Of a stretch of DNA of 64,000 nt, positions 26,532 through 35,257 are shown in pieces. This DNA comes from Roseiarcus sp963832305 (GTDB lineage: Bacteria; Pseudomonadota; Alphaproteobacteria; Rhizobiales; Beijerinckiaceae). Location: contig CAWHTU010000002.1 in NCBI GenBank assembly GCA_963832305.1, forward strand, positions 1 through 64,000, given 5' to 3'. The notes below the pieces were generated by a model that saw only the letters and a program-made list of their open reading frames with translations, was not told the origin of the DNA and searched no databases. Each line of letters opens with the position of its first letter. Position 1 is the first letter of the stretch. A program made the position numbers and the translations under genes.

Positions 26532-27777
26532 CTCCGTCCGGTCCGGTGGCTTCCACCGTCTTCCCTTGGTTCACGGTGAAGCTCTTTGCGCCCTGGACGT
26601 CGTCGCCGGCGATGCCCGACGCTTCGCGGCTGACCGATGCGGTCTCGGCGCTGAGTTTGGTGTCGGTTCCGTTGATGTCGAGGACGGGCGCGTTCGCTGC
26701 GTCGCCAGGGGGCGTCGCGCCAGGCGCGGCCCCTGGCCCGGCGACGACTGCCGCGCCGGGTGCGCCGGGCTTTGCCTTCGGGTCCACGGCAGGCTTCGCC
26801 TTCGGGTCAATGATCGGGCGGGCCATTTCGGCCGATTTCTCCGGCGTCACGATGATGTCGTGCTTCTCGTGGCCGTACCGCGCCTCTGCGTCGGCGAGGG
26901 CCTCCGCCCAGCTCTCTCCCTTGCGCCGGCAAGAGCAGCCCGGGTCGTAGCTTTGCTCGAATTTTCCGGCGTTCGGCAAATTGGCGTAGGCCTCGCCGGA
27001 CGCCAACTCGGCCTCGTCGATCGTTCCGCCGAACGGGAACGAATAGAGCGCCATGTCGGCGTTCGGGCACAAGGCCCTGCAAACTTCCTCCAGGCTGTCC
27101 GCGCGGCTCCCGGCGCCGGAATAGGAAACCGGAAAGAAGCTGCCGTCACACGTGCGCACGCAAACCGCGTAGGAGCCGGCATGCGCCACGACGCCGCTCC
27201 GGTCGGCGGGCTGCCCGGACTCGGTGGTGCGGTCAGCCGGCCCATGATCGAGCGGCTCGAATCTGGCGTCCGTCTGCGGCTGCTGCTGCTGCGGGGCCCC
27301 GAGCCTCGCGACGCCGCCGAACAACGCCTCGAGGAAGTTGGTCGGCCGCGGCGGCGCATTCGCGCATTCGGCGTTATAGCGGGCGACGAGATCGCCGGCC
27401 CCGCCGCCGGCGCGCGCCTCCAAATCAGCGAGATTGGCCTGCATGCGCGCGATCTGGCCGTTGAGCTCGCCGCATTGCGGCGGCGGATCCGAGCCGAAGA
27501 ACAGAATCTTGCGATTTCCGCACCCGAGCGACCGCGCAGAGCCCTGGGTGCGCGACAGCTCGGCGCGCTGACGTTCGACTGCGGCCTGCGCGCCGCTCGA
27601 ACCGTGGCGCGAGGCGATCGCCTGCTGCAGGCGCGCGCATTCGGCGGCGTTCTGCGCCAGCGCATCGCCTGGGCCGATAACGGCGATCAACGCCGCCAGC
27701 GCTACGAAAGCGCCGGCCGGCGCCAGAAACCTGCCGCCGCGGAGCGCGCTTCCCATTCCAGTCATCGCCGCTTTCAT
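26494..27777 (-). CDS. exported DUF2865-type protein
   Basis: A 427-residue protein. A signal sequence (APAGAFVALAALIAVIGPGDALA) is followed by a glutamine/alanine-rich region with cysteine pairs. The conserved DUF2865 core follows (VCVRTCDGSFFPVSYSG, then CRALCPNADMALYSFP and CSCRRKGESWAEAL, residues about 190-310), then a low-complexity Pro/Ala/Lys tail with the repeated unit DPKAKP and a C-terminal block ending in TVRIVGPAL. The family is restricted to alphaproteobacteria and has no known function; the cysteines suggest disulphides in the periplasm. The frame stays open far upstream, but the signal peptide sets the start at 27777 or 27765. It is divergent from xseA. Confidence 0.82.
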   Translation of the reverse strand: MKAAMTGMGSALRGGRFLAPAGAFVALAALIAVIGPGDALAQNAAECARLQQAIASRHGSSGAQAAVERQRAELSRTQGSARSLGCGNRKILFFGSDPPPQCGELNGQIARMQANLADLEARAGGGAGDLVARYNAECANAPPRPTNFLEALFGGVARLGAPQQQQPQTDARFEPLDHGPADRTTESGQPADRSGVVAHAGSYAVCVRTCDGSFFPVSYSGAGSRADSLEEVCRALCPNADMALYSFPFGGTIDEAELASGEAYANLPNAGKFEQSYDPGCSCRRKGESWAEALADAEARYGHEKHDIIVTPEKSAEMARPIIDPKAKPAVDPKAKPGAPGAAVVAGPGAAPGATPPGDAANAPVLDINGTDTKLSAETASVSREASGIAGDDVQGAKSFTVNQGKTVEATGPDGVKRTVRIVGPAL

Positions 27778-27988
27778 CCCATGAACCGCTTGATCCCCGG
27801 CGCCGAGGCCGAATCTACGGCGGGTTAAAGACCGGCATCGCGGCGCGAACAAGGCGCGCGCATCCGGTCCTTCGCCGGGGCGCTTCATACGTAATTTCGC
27901 TGGCAGACGCCAGCCCGCGCGAGAGCCCGCGGTTGGGCGCCGCTCAGCGCTTATGGCTTCGCCCGGCCGGGTCGGGCATAATCGGCCG

Positions 27989-29575
27989 ATGGCCGAAACG
28001 GACGCGCGCGCAACCAATGCGCCCGAGATTACCGTCAGCGAACTCGCGGGCGCGCTCAAGCGCGCCATCGAGGATCGATTCGGCTACGTGCGGGTCAGGG
28101 GCGAGATATCCGGCTTCCGCGGCCCCCATTCGTCCGGCCACGCCTATTTCAGCCTCAAGGACGCCAATGCGCGTCTCGACGCCGTCATCTGGCGCACCTC
28201 CCTCCAGCGCATGAGGCTCAAGCCCCAGGAGGGGCTCGAGGTCGTCGCGATCGGCAAACTCACCACCTTTCCGGGCAAATCGAGCTACCAGATCGTGATC
28301 GAGGCGCTCGAACTCGCCGGAATCGGCGCGCTGATGGCGCTGCTCGAGGCGCGGAGGAAGAAACTTGCCGAAGAGGGGCTGTTCGACGCCGCGCGCAAGC
28401 GCAAGGTTCCGTTCTTGCCGAAGGTCGTCGGCGTGGTGACCTCGCCGACCGGCGCCGTCATTCGCGACATCCTGCATCGTCTCGCCGACCGGTTCCCGGT
28501 TCGGGTCGTCGTCTGGCCGGTCAGGGTGCAGGGTGAGACCTCCGCGGCCGAGGTCGCGGCGGCGATCGACGGGTTCAATGCGCTTCCCGCGGACGGGCGC
28601 GCGATGCGGCCGGACGTGCTGATCGTCGCCCGCGGCGGCGGCTCGCTCGAGGACCTGATGAGCTTCAACGAAGAAGCGGTGGTGCGCGCTGTCGCCCGCA
28701 GCTCGATTCCGCTCATCGCCGCAGTCGGCCATGAAACCGACTGGACCCTGATCGACCACGCGGCGGACGTGCGCGCGCCGACGCCGACCGCGGCCGCCGA
28801 ATTCGCCGTGCCGGTGCGCCTCGATCTCCTCGCCGCGATCGCCGACCTCGGCGCCCGAGGCCGCGGCGCGATCCTGCGCTTCGGCCGCCGCCTTCGCGCC
28901 GATTTCAGGGCGGTCTCCCGCGCGCTGCCGGCTGGCGAGGCGATCGTCGCTCAGCCGCGCCAGCGCTTCGATCGGGCCGCCGAGACGCTGATTTCGCGGG
29001 TGCGCGCGGGCGTCGACCAGCGCGTGCTGAGGACGGCCGGATTGGCCCGCCGCCTCGCGCGCCATTCGCCGCGCGCCCATCTCGCCGGACAACGCGAACG
29101 CCTCCGGGGACTCGCCGGGCGTCTCGGACGGGTGCGGCCGCTCCTGATCGAACGGCTGCGGCGGGCGGCGGACGCCGCCGGGAGGTCGTTCGCGCGCGAG
29201 ACCGCGCTCATCTCGAAGAGGCTCGGCGAGCGGGCCGAGGCGGTCGAGCGGCTTTCGGCGCGCATGGCGCGCGCCTATGGCGAACGCCTGCAAAGCAGAC
29301 GGGCCCAGCTCGTCTCCGCTTGGCAATTGCTCGGCGCGATGAGCTATCGCGGCGTCCTGTCGCGCGGCTTCGCTCTCGTGCGGGACGAGGCGCAAAGGCC
29401 ACTGAGGCGCGCCGCGGAGGTCCGCCAGACCCAGCGCCTCGAGATCGAATTCGCCGACGGCAAGGTCGGCGCGGTAGCCGGCGGGCGGGTCGGGCCGCCG
29501 CTCACCCCGCCTCCTCTCCTCCCGCGCCGGCGCCCTAAGCCGGACAAGGACGAAGGGCAGGGGACGCTGTTCTGA
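27989..29575 (+). CDS. xseA: exodeoxyribonuclease VII large subunit
   Basis: A 528-residue nuclease subunit. The N-terminal OB fold is recognised by ITVSELAGALKRAIEDRFGY, VRGEISGFRGPHSSGHAYF and LKDANARLDAVIW. The catalytic domain has VGVVTSPTGAVIRDILHR, VLIVARGGGSLEDLMSFNEE and AAVGHETDWTLIDHAADVRA, and a long charged coiled coil follows. With XseB (not in the window) it degrades single-stranded DNA in both directions during mismatch repair. The tail is proline- and arginine-rich. It converges on the arylsulfatase gene with a 22-bp gap. Confidence 0.96.
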   Translation: MAETDARATNAPEITVSELAGALKRAIEDRFGYVRVRGEISGFRGPHSSGHAYFSLKDANARLDAVIWRTSLQRMRLKPQEGLEVVAIGKLTTFPGKSSYQIVIEALELAGIGALMALLEARRKKLAEEGLFDAARKRKVPFLPKVVGVVTSPTGAVIRDILHRLADRFPVRVVVWPVRVQGETSAAEVAAAIDGFNALPADGRAMRPDVLIVARGGGSLEDLMSFNEEAVVRAVARSSIPLIAAVGHETDWTLIDHAADVRAPTPTAAAEFAVPVRLDLLAAIADLGARGRGAILRFGRRLRADFRAVSRALPAGEAIVAQPRQRFDRAAETLISRVRAGVDQRVLRTAGLARRLARHSPRAHLAGQRERLRGLAGRLGRVRPLLIERLRRAADAAGRSFARETALISKRLGERAEAVERLSARMARAYGERLQSRRAQLVSAWQLLGAMSYRGVLSRGFALVRDEAQRPLRRAAEVRQTQRLEIEFADGKVGAVAGGRVGPPLTPPPLLPRRRPKPDKDEGQGTLF

Positions 29576-29597
29576 CGCCCGCGAAACGCTCCAGACG

Positions 29598-31952
29598 CTA
29601 CTGGCGCGCGAGATACATCTTCATTTTCGCCGCCATGTCCTCGACCGCCTCGCCGGTCACATCGACCAGCGCCTTCTTCACCGTGCCCGTGAAGGCGAAC
29701 GGCGGCTTGTAGTCGGGCATGACCGGCGCGCCGGCGTCGGAGCCGACGCTGACGCCCGCCGACAGGCCGAGCGACAGCGGTATCGTCACCGGCAAGTCAC
29801 CCTTGCCCACAGGCGCCCCGTCGACGAGCAAGGTTATCGAGGCAGGCACGCCCTTGCCCTTGGCGATATCCGCCTTGCCGGTCGGCTTGAACTCGAAGCT
29901 GAAAATGTGATCGCCTTCGGGGATGGGTTTGTCGGATTGCACTTTGAAGTGTTGATCGGCGACGTAGTTGTAGCCGTAGGTGAGCTTGTCGTTTTGCACA
30001 TAGAAGGCGAACCCGCCGTCGACGCCGCCCATCGAGAACAGCACCCCCTCGGCGCCGCCCTTCGGCACGTTGGCATGGACTGAGACCGAGTGCGCTACGT
30101 TGACCAGCCGAGGCGCGGCGTTGCCCGGCACCTGTTGGGTTCCGGCGTAGTAGATGTACTTCTTGCGGTCGACGGCGATCTGCGGCCGCTCATCGGCGAA
30201 GCGCGCCGTGCCACGGCTGTCGACCGGCAGCACGTCGTACTTGCCGGCCTCCACGTACCACATCCCGATCATCGCGATCAGCCGGTCGCGTTCCTTTTCG
30301 GCGAGATTGTTGGTCTCGGCGAAATCTTCGTTGAGGTTGTAGAGTTCCCACCCCTTGGCGTCGAGTTCGGTGAGCTTCTGGTAGTCGATCGGCGCGCCAA
30401 AGGGGAGGCCCGATTCGGTGAACGATGTGCCCGGCCAGGGGCACACCGCCCGCCAGCCGTCGTGATAGAGCGAGCGATGGCCCATCATCTCGAAATACTG
30501 GGTGATGTGGAGCGGTTCGGCCTTCGCGTCGTCGAATGACGACTTGAGGCTGAATCCTTGCAGCGGCGATTGCGTGACGCCGCGGATCTGCGCCGGCGGC
30601 TCGATGCCGAGCGCGTCGAGCACGGTGGGGACCAAGTCGATCGCGTGAGCGTATTGCGAGCGGATTTCGCCCTTGGCCTTGATGCCTTTCGGCCATGTGA
30701 CGATGAATGGATCGGCAGTACCGCCGCGATAGGTTTCGCGCTTCCACCGCCGGAACGGCGTGTTGCCGGCGTGGGTCCAGCCCCACGCGTAGTGGTTGAA
30801 ATATTTCGGTCCGCCGAGGTCGTCGATGGCCGCGAGATTCTGCTTGAGATCGTCGGGCACGTTGTTGAAGAACTTGCCTTCGTTGACCGAGCCGGTCGGC
30901 CCGCCTTCGGCGCTCGCGCCATTGTCGGACACGACCATGATCAGGGTGTTGTCGTACTCGCCCATGTCCTTGAGGAAAGCGATCAACTCGCCGATGTAGT
31001 GATCGGTGTGCTCGAGAAAGCCGGCGAACACCTCCATCATGCGCGCATAGAGGCGCCGCTCGTCGGCGGAGAGCTTGCTCCAGTCCTGTACGTCGGGATC
31101 ATGCCGCGAAAGCTTGGTGTTCGCGGGGACGATTCCCAGTTCTTTCTGCCTCGCAAACACCTGCTCGCGATAGGCGTCCCAGCCGGCGTCGAACTTGCCC
31201 TTGTACTTGTCGGCCCATTCCTTCGGCACGTGATGGGGCGCATGCATCGCGCCCGGGCAAAAATACATGAAAAAGGGCTTGTTGGGCGCGACCTGCTTCG
31301 AATTGGCGATCATCGCCTTCGCCTTGCTGACGAGATCGGGCGTCAGGTGATAGCCCTCTTCCGGCGTCTTGTCGGGTTCGGTCTGGCTGTTGTCGCGCAC
31401 GAGCTCCGGGTAATACTGGTGCGTATCGCCGCCGAGAAAGCCGTAGTAGCGCTCGAAGCCGCGGCCGAGCGGCCAGCGATCGTACGGTCCGGCGGCCGAG
31501 GTCTGCTCGGCGGGCGTGAGATGCCACTTGCCGAGCGCATAGGTGTTGTAGCCGTTCTGGAGCAGGATTTCCGAGAGCATGCCATTCTCGAACGGAATGT
31601 TGCCGTTGCCGCCGGGATAGCCGGTCGATCCTTCTGTGATGCATGACATGGCGTTCGAATGATGATTACGCCCGGTGATGAAACACGAGCGCGACGGCGA
31701 ACACAGCGCCGTCGTGTGCATGTTGCTATACCGGAGCCCGTCGGCGGCGAGCGCGTCGAGATTGGGCGTGGCGATCGGGCTGCCGTAGCAGCCGAGGTGG
31801 CCGAAGCCGGTGTCGTCAAGGATGATGAAGAGGACGTTCGGCGCGCCCTCGCGGGCCCGGTTCGGGGCCGGCCATGCCGGCTTGGACACATCGAAGGTTC
31901 GGCCGATGACCCCCGGAAACGCTTGCCCCGGCTTGTACTCTTTGAGCGCCAT
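29598..31952 (-). CDS. arylsulfatase (type I, formylglycine-dependent)
   Basis: A 784-residue sulfatase that hydrolyses sulfate esters. The metal site NVLFIILDDTGFGHLGCYG and the signature CSPSRSCFITGR are intact; Cys84 is the residue converted to formylglycine. YALGKWHLTP, VVSDNGASAEGG and HHVPKEW provide further active-site residues. A C-terminal domain of about 250 residues is of the long atsA type. No signal peptide is seen. The ATG at 31952 has GGGAGG upstream; the frame is open further back but without a site. The formylglycine-generating enzyme it needs is not in the window. Confidence 0.94.
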   Translation of the reverse strand: MALKEYKPGQAFPGVIGRTFDVSKPAWPAPNRAREGAPNVLFIILDDTGFGHLGCYGSPIATPNLDALAADGLRYSNMHTTALCSPSRSCFITGRNHHSNAMSCITEGSTGYPGGNGNIPFENGMLSEILLQNGYNTYALGKWHLTPAEQTSAAGPYDRWPLGRGFERYYGFLGGDTHQYYPELVRDNSQTEPDKTPEEGYHLTPDLVSKAKAMIANSKQVAPNKPFFMYFCPGAMHAPHHVPKEWADKYKGKFDAGWDAYREQVFARQKELGIVPANTKLSRHDPDVQDWSKLSADERRLYARMMEVFAGFLEHTDHYIGELIAFLKDMGEYDNTLIMVVSDNGASAEGGPTGSVNEGKFFNNVPDDLKQNLAAIDDLGGPKYFNHYAWGWTHAGNTPFRRWKRETYRGGTADPFIVTWPKGIKAKGEIRSQYAHAIDLVPTVLDALGIEPPAQIRGVTQSPLQGFSLKSSFDDAKAEPLHITQYFEMMGHRSLYHDGWRAVCPWPGTSFTESGLPFGAPIDYQKLTELDAKGWELYNLNEDFAETNNLAEKERDRLIAMIGMWYVEAGKYDVLPVDSRGTARFADERPQIAVDRKKYIYYAGTQQVPGNAAPRLVNVAHSVSVHANVPKGGAEGVLFSMGGVDGGFAFYVQNDKLTYGYNYVADQHFKVQSDKPIPEGDHIFSFEFKPTGKADIAKGKGVPASITLLVDGAPVGKGDLPVTIPLSLGLSAGVSVGSDAGAPVMPDYKPPFAFTGTVKKALVDVTGEAVEDMAAKMKMYLARQ

Positions 31953-32081
31953 GTTTCCGTCCTCCCGCCGGCGAATCTCGCCGCGCCGCGGCTTCATTAC
32001 AGCCTGCGCCGCCGGAGGTCACGGGCTGGCTTGTCGGTCGCCGCATCGGAGCGGAACGAGCCATGGGAGTCAACAAACACT

Positions 32082-32109
32082 TTGCGAAAATCAGAACCCG
32101 TGCTATTGT
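32082..32109 (+). promoter_or_regulatory. sigma70-like promoter of element copy B
   Basis: TTGCGA (32082-32087), a 16-base spacer and TATTGT (32104-32109), with the shared motif GAAAATCAGAA at 32086-32096. It points away from the arylsulfatase gene, whose start is 130 bp to the left. Confidence 0.6.
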
Positions 32110-32345
32110 CCGCATTCATGAGGAGTGGTCAGCCCGCCCCGCGAAAAGTCGCGGGCGCAGGCGAGCGGGGAAGAAGGATTTCCGGGGCGGATTCGACCGC
32201 AACCCACTGAAAAGGCTCTGTCCGCGGAAGAAAAGTCGATTTTGCTCTTGTTGCGCCGGCCTTTGCTTTTGTTGCGCCGGCTTTTGATTTTGTTGCGTCC
32301 GGCTTTGAAATTGTTGCGGCCGATTTTGATATTGTTGCGCGGGCC
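32082..32345 (+). repeat. dispersed promoter-plus-tandem-repeat element, copy B
   Basis: Occupies the 422-bp gap between the arylsulfatase and glutamine amidotransferase genes. Order: promoter, a GC-rich stretch with a hairpin-prone CCCGCG/CGCGGG pair, the shared block CGCAACCCACTGAAAAGGCT (32198-32217), a TCCGCGGA palindrome, then five tandem units of about 21 bases at 32239-32345, consensus TTTGATTTTGTTGCGCCGGC with scattered changes. The unit is almost the same as in copy C. Because 21 is a multiple of three, the opposite strand reads as a lysine/asparagine heptad repeat, yet all three frames stay open and none is clearly favoured. Confidence 0.65.
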
Positions 32346-32374
32346 GGGGCGCCAGCTGCGCGTGGGCGCACCCG

Positions 32375-33190
32375 TTAAGCCCCGGCGTAACGGACCGCAG
32401 ACTCCGCATTGGTCGGCGCGCGGTTGAGGTTCGCGACTCCCGCGCCCGCCTTCGATTTCTCGCCTTCGGGGAGCCGGCCTTCGAGCCAAGCGGGCAGAAA
32501 CGCCTCGAGCCAGGCGGCGACCCGGCCGTCGTGCTGGAACCAGCCGCCGAGATGCTCGGGACGGCTCAGCGCGCCGGGCCGCGTCAATCGATCGGCGCCG
32601 CGATGGGTCCAGCGGCACATCATGTGATAGGTGACCTCCGGGTGAAACTGGAGGCCGACCGCATGGCGGCCGTGGCGATAGGCCTGATTGGGAAAATCCT
32701 TGCCTCCGGAGGCGAGGAGCTCGGCCCCCCCGGGCAAATCGAACCCGTCGGAATGCCATTGATAGACGGTGCGCGGGAATCGCGCCCCGCACAGCGCCTC
32801 GCCAGCGGGCGTCGGCTCGATCGGGTAATAGCCGATCTCGCTGCGGCTATCCTCGTAATTGAACACCCGCGCGCCGAGCGCCCGCGCCAGCATCTGGGCG
32901 CCGAGGCAGACCCCAAGCGTGGGCTTGGCCTCGGCGAGCGGTGTCTCGAGCCAGTCGATCTCGCGTTTGACCCATTCGAGTGTGTCGTTGGCGCCCATCG
33001 GGCCGCCGAACACGATGACCCCGTCGTGATCGGCGAGCCTCTCGGGCAGCGGGTCGCCGAGGCTCGGCCGGCGGATGTCGAGCCGGACGTGCATGGCCCT
33101 GAGCACCGCGCCGATCCGGCCCGGAGTGGAGTGCTCCTGGTGCAGGATGATCAAGACGGTCGGCCGCCGGGCGAGGCTCCCCACGGGCAT
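32375..33190 (-). CDS. class I glutamine amidotransferase-like protein (GMP synthase-type)
   Basis: A 271-residue protein with the triad-glutamine-amidotransferase fold. The oxyanion strand is GVIVFGGPMGANDTLEW, the catalytic cysteine is in LGVCLGAQMLA, and the histidine/glutamate pair is in GLQFHPEVTYHMM. It is a stand-alone amidotransferase like the YfeJ/GuaA-like group, probably transferring or hydrolysing the amide of glutamine or a gamma-glutamyl compound. The ATG at 33190 precedes the domain; the upstream frame is arginine-rich and unlikely. The product's acceptor is unknown. Confidence 0.9.
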   Translation of the reverse strand: MPVGSLARRPTVLIILHQEHSTPGRIGAVLRAMHVRLDIRRPSLGDPLPERLADHDGVIVFGGPMGANDTLEWVKREIDWLETPLAEAKPTLGVCLGAQMLARALGARVFNYEDSRSEIGYYPIEPTPAGEALCGARFPRTVYQWHSDGFDLPGGAELLASGGKDFPNQAYRHGRHAVGLQFHPEVTYHMMCRWTHRGADRLTRPGALSRPEHLGGWFQHDGRVAAWLEAFLPAWLEGRLPEGEKSKAGAGVANLNRAPTNAESAVRYAGA

Positions 33191-33366
33191 GAACTCAGAC
33201 CTCCAGCTCGACCAGCGATCGCCGCATCGATCGATTCGCAACGCAATGAAGAACGCAAGTTCGGCGCCGCAAGCTTAATGAAAGGTGAACCGGGAGCGGA
33301 CGGCGCGCGCGTTCTCCGCGAGCTTGCCTAGCCCGGCAGGCGCCGATATACAAACCCCTTCTCGCC

Positions 33367-33443
33367 GCTCCCATCGTCTAGCGGTCCAGGACGTCGCCCT
33401 CTCACGGCGAAAACAGGGGTTCGAGTCCCCTTGGGAGCGCCAG
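33367..33443 (+). tRNA. tRNA-Glu(CTC)
   Basis: Acceptor GCTCCCA pairs with TGGGAGC, the anticodon loop CCTCTCACG carries CTC for glutamate GAG codons, and the T-arm is AGGGGTTCGAGTCCCCT. The discriminator is G at 33440 and CCA is encoded at 33441-33443. There is no integrase or attachment-site duplication beside it. Confidence 0.95.
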
Positions 33444-33468
33444 CCTTCGCCTCAAGAATCGGAATTCG

Positions 33469-34263
33469 TCAGAAAACGAGCTTCCCGCCAACGAGGGCCA
33501 GCGTGCCTGCCATCAAGGGACGCAGTACGCGCTCGGGCACGCGGGAGGCGAGATGGCTTGCGATCGCGATGCCCGGTATCGAACCGCACAGCAGCGAGAC
33601 AAGCAGCAGCCAGTCGACCGAGCCTAACCACCAATGACCTGCGCCCGCGAGAAGCGTGAGCGGCACGGCGTGCGCGATGTCCGTGCCGACGATCCGAACC
33701 GTCGGCATTTTCGGATAGAGCATCAGCAAAACCGTCACGCCGATAGCGCCCGCGCCGACCGAGGAGATCGACACCAGCACGCCCAGGACCGCGCCAAGCG
33801 TTACGGTGAGCAACGCGATTTGCCTATCGGTGCGCTTTTCCAGGAACGATGCGACGGCCGCGAGGAGCCGTCGGCGAAAGATCAGCGTGACCGCCGTCAG
33901 GATCAGCGCGAATCCCAAGGTTGTCGTAATGACCGCGCTGGTGCCCTTGGAGTCCACGCCGAGATGCGACAACGTCAGCAGCGAGATCGCCGCTGCGGGA
34001 ACGCTTCCCGACGCGAGCAGGCGAGTCACGCGCCAGTCGATTGCGTCGTTGAGTCCGTGAACAAGGGACCCGCTGATTTTCGTGATGCCCGCGTAAAGGA
34101 GATCGGTCCCGACTGCGGTTGCCGGATGGATGCCGAACAGCAGGACCAGCAACGGGGTCATCAACGAACCGCCGCCGACGCCGGTGAAGCCGACCAGCAT
34201 GCCAACCGCAAAACCCGAAGCGGTATAAAGCGGATTGATCAAATGGAAAAAACTCAACGCCAC
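33469..34263 (-). CDS. TauE/SafE-family sulfite/organosulfonate exporter
   Basis: A 264-residue inner-membrane protein with about eight helices and the internal twofold repeat of the family. The N-terminal half has VGMLVGFTGVGGGSLMTPLL followed by GIHPATAVGTDLLYAGITK, and the C-terminal half has VGAGAIGVTVLLMLYP followed by IVGTDIAHAVPLTLLAG. The family exports sulfite or sulfur-containing anions; whether it clears sulfite or sulfate linked to the arylsulfatase 2 kb away is speculation. It stands alone. Confidence 0.9.
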   Translation of the reverse strand: MALSFFHLINPLYTASGFAVGMLVGFTGVGGGSLMTPLLVLLFGIHPATAVGTDLLYAGITKISGSLVHGLNDAIDWRVTRLLASGSVPAAAISLLTLSHLGVDSKGTSAVITTTLGFALILTAVTLIFRRRLLAAVASFLEKRTDRQIALLTVTLGAVLGVLVSISSVGAGAIGVTVLLMLYPKMPTVRIVGTDIAHAVPLTLLAGAGHWWLGSVDWLLLVSLLCGSIPGIAIASHLASRVPERVLRPLMAGTLALVGGKLVF

Positions 34264-34433
34264 GCGCTCCCGTCAGCCGGATTGAACATCGACGACCTAT
34301 TTTTGCCTCTCGCAAGGCGCTTTGGCCGGTCAGTTTTCTTGGTCCGGCGCCCGACCCGGCGCGACACCATCGGGTTCAGGAGTAATCCCATAAAAATACT
34401 AGACTGATGCTAGGAAAGCAATAGGCAGGCTTG

Positions 34434-34449
34434 CTGGCCCTTCGGCCAG
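34434..34449. other. small hairpin in the 372-bp gap 34264-34635
   Basis: CTGGCC (34434-34439), loop CTTC, GGCCAG (34444-34449). The gap also holds TTACGTTTAT repeated twice head to tail just before the next gene and an AT-rich stretch near 34390, probably promoter sequence for the membrane-anchored gene. Nothing else is recognised in 34264-34635. Confidence 0.35.
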
Positions 34450-34635
34450 GACGAGCTCAAAGGACCGCCGTTGAGGCCCTCCCTTGCTCCTTTGCCCGCT
34501 GGCCCATTGTCGCTGCTGTGAGATCAGGTCTCTAGGGTCTTCCCCTTCGTGACGCGAATCGGGTAGTTACGTTTATTACGTTTATTGCCGTCGCCGTCAG
34601 TGTTGCCGGCCGGGTCGATCAACGGGAAGAGATTC

Positions 34636-35211
34636 GTGCAGAGCGCTTTGAAGCTCCTCCTGGCGGGAATAGCGCTCGTAATTGTTGTGGCGCTTGGAGC
34701 CATTTCTTATTCCCTGTTTGAAGGGGGGCAGGAAACAAACAAAGCCGCAAACGCCCAGCAAAGGTCGTCGGTGGACGCCGCTTCCGCCCAATGTCCGGTA
34801 CGGGATCCTTCGACCGGATATGCGAGCGGCAAATATATCTACCGTCTTTCAAACCAAGTGTTTCCGCCAAGCCCCTCGCTCAAGAAAGAGATTCAGGATG
34901 ACTACGGAAAAAACGCTGAGCTGGCGGACTGGGACGATTTGAAGGCGATGCTGGCAAGTGAAGACGACATTCGGAAGTTCATCCAGGACACAGGCATCCA
35001 GCTCCAAAGCACGAATTATAATTGCGATAATATTCTTGTCAGCCGGTCGGGCAGTGAAACAGTCCGGGGGTTACACTATCATCTCGCTCGGCACGACGGC
35101 AAAGTGCCCCCCGATTGGTCCGTTGTCGATAGCATTGGCTCGAACGATATCAATCTTGGGAGATGGAACCATTCCGGACAAGCTTTGCTAAGACTGCCAC
35201 AGGCTCAATGA
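34636..35211 (+). CDS. membrane-anchored protein of unknown function
   Basis: A 191-residue protein with one N-terminal helix (LKLLLAGIALVIVVALGAISY), no cleavage signal, and a periplasmic domain beginning near residue 50. Two cysteines (CPVRDPSTG and NYNCDN) could form a disulphide. The sequence YRLSNQVFPPSPSLKKEIQ is followed by DDYGKNAELADWDDLKAMLA. The GTG at 34636 is chosen because GGGAAGAG lies six bases upstream; a TTG at 34585 is the alternative. I do not recognise the family. Its lower GC and codon use differ from its neighbours and suggest recent acquisition. A long hairpin follows its stop. Confidence 0.6.
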   Translation: MQSALKLLLAGIALVIVVALGAISYSLFEGGQETNKAANAQQRSSVDAASAQCPVRDPSTGYASGKYIYRLSNQVFPPSPSLKKEIQDDYGKNAELADWDDLKAMLASEDDIRKFIQDTGIQLQSTNYNCDNILVSRSGSETVRGLHYHLARHDGKVPPDWSVVDSIGSNDINLGRWNHSGQALLRLPQAQ

Positions 35212-35214
35212 AAG

Positions 35215-35249
35215 CTGCTGCAGGGCGGCGCTTGACCGCCGTGCAGCAG
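35215..35249. terminator. bidirectional hairpin between convergent genes
   Basis: CTGCTGCA (35215-35222) pairs with TGCAGCAG (35242-35249). After one mismatch GGCGG pairs with CCGCC around the loop CGCTTGA. It sits exactly between the stop of the unknown membrane protein and the stop of the adenylation-carrier-thioesterase gene. There is no clear T-tract, but position and stem length support termination in both directions. Confidence 0.6.
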
Positions 35250-35257
35250 TCGCGGGA

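Noticed and set aside
27778..28068. 97-residue N-terminal extension of the DUF2865 protein
   Set aside because: Arginine-rich, overlaps the divergent xseA start, and would bury the signal peptide.
32239..32345. CRISPR-like appearance of the tandem arrays in copies B and C
   Set aside because: Units are directly adjacent with no spacers, are degenerate, and no cas gene is in the window.
33367..33443. tRNA-Glu as an integration site of a mobile island
   Set aside because: No integrase, no repeated tRNA 3' end and no change in gene content on either side.
34570..34590. TTACGTTTAT tandem duplication as a member of the repeat-element family
   Set aside because: Only two units, and neither the GAAAATCAGAA motif nor the TTGAAAA block is present nearby.
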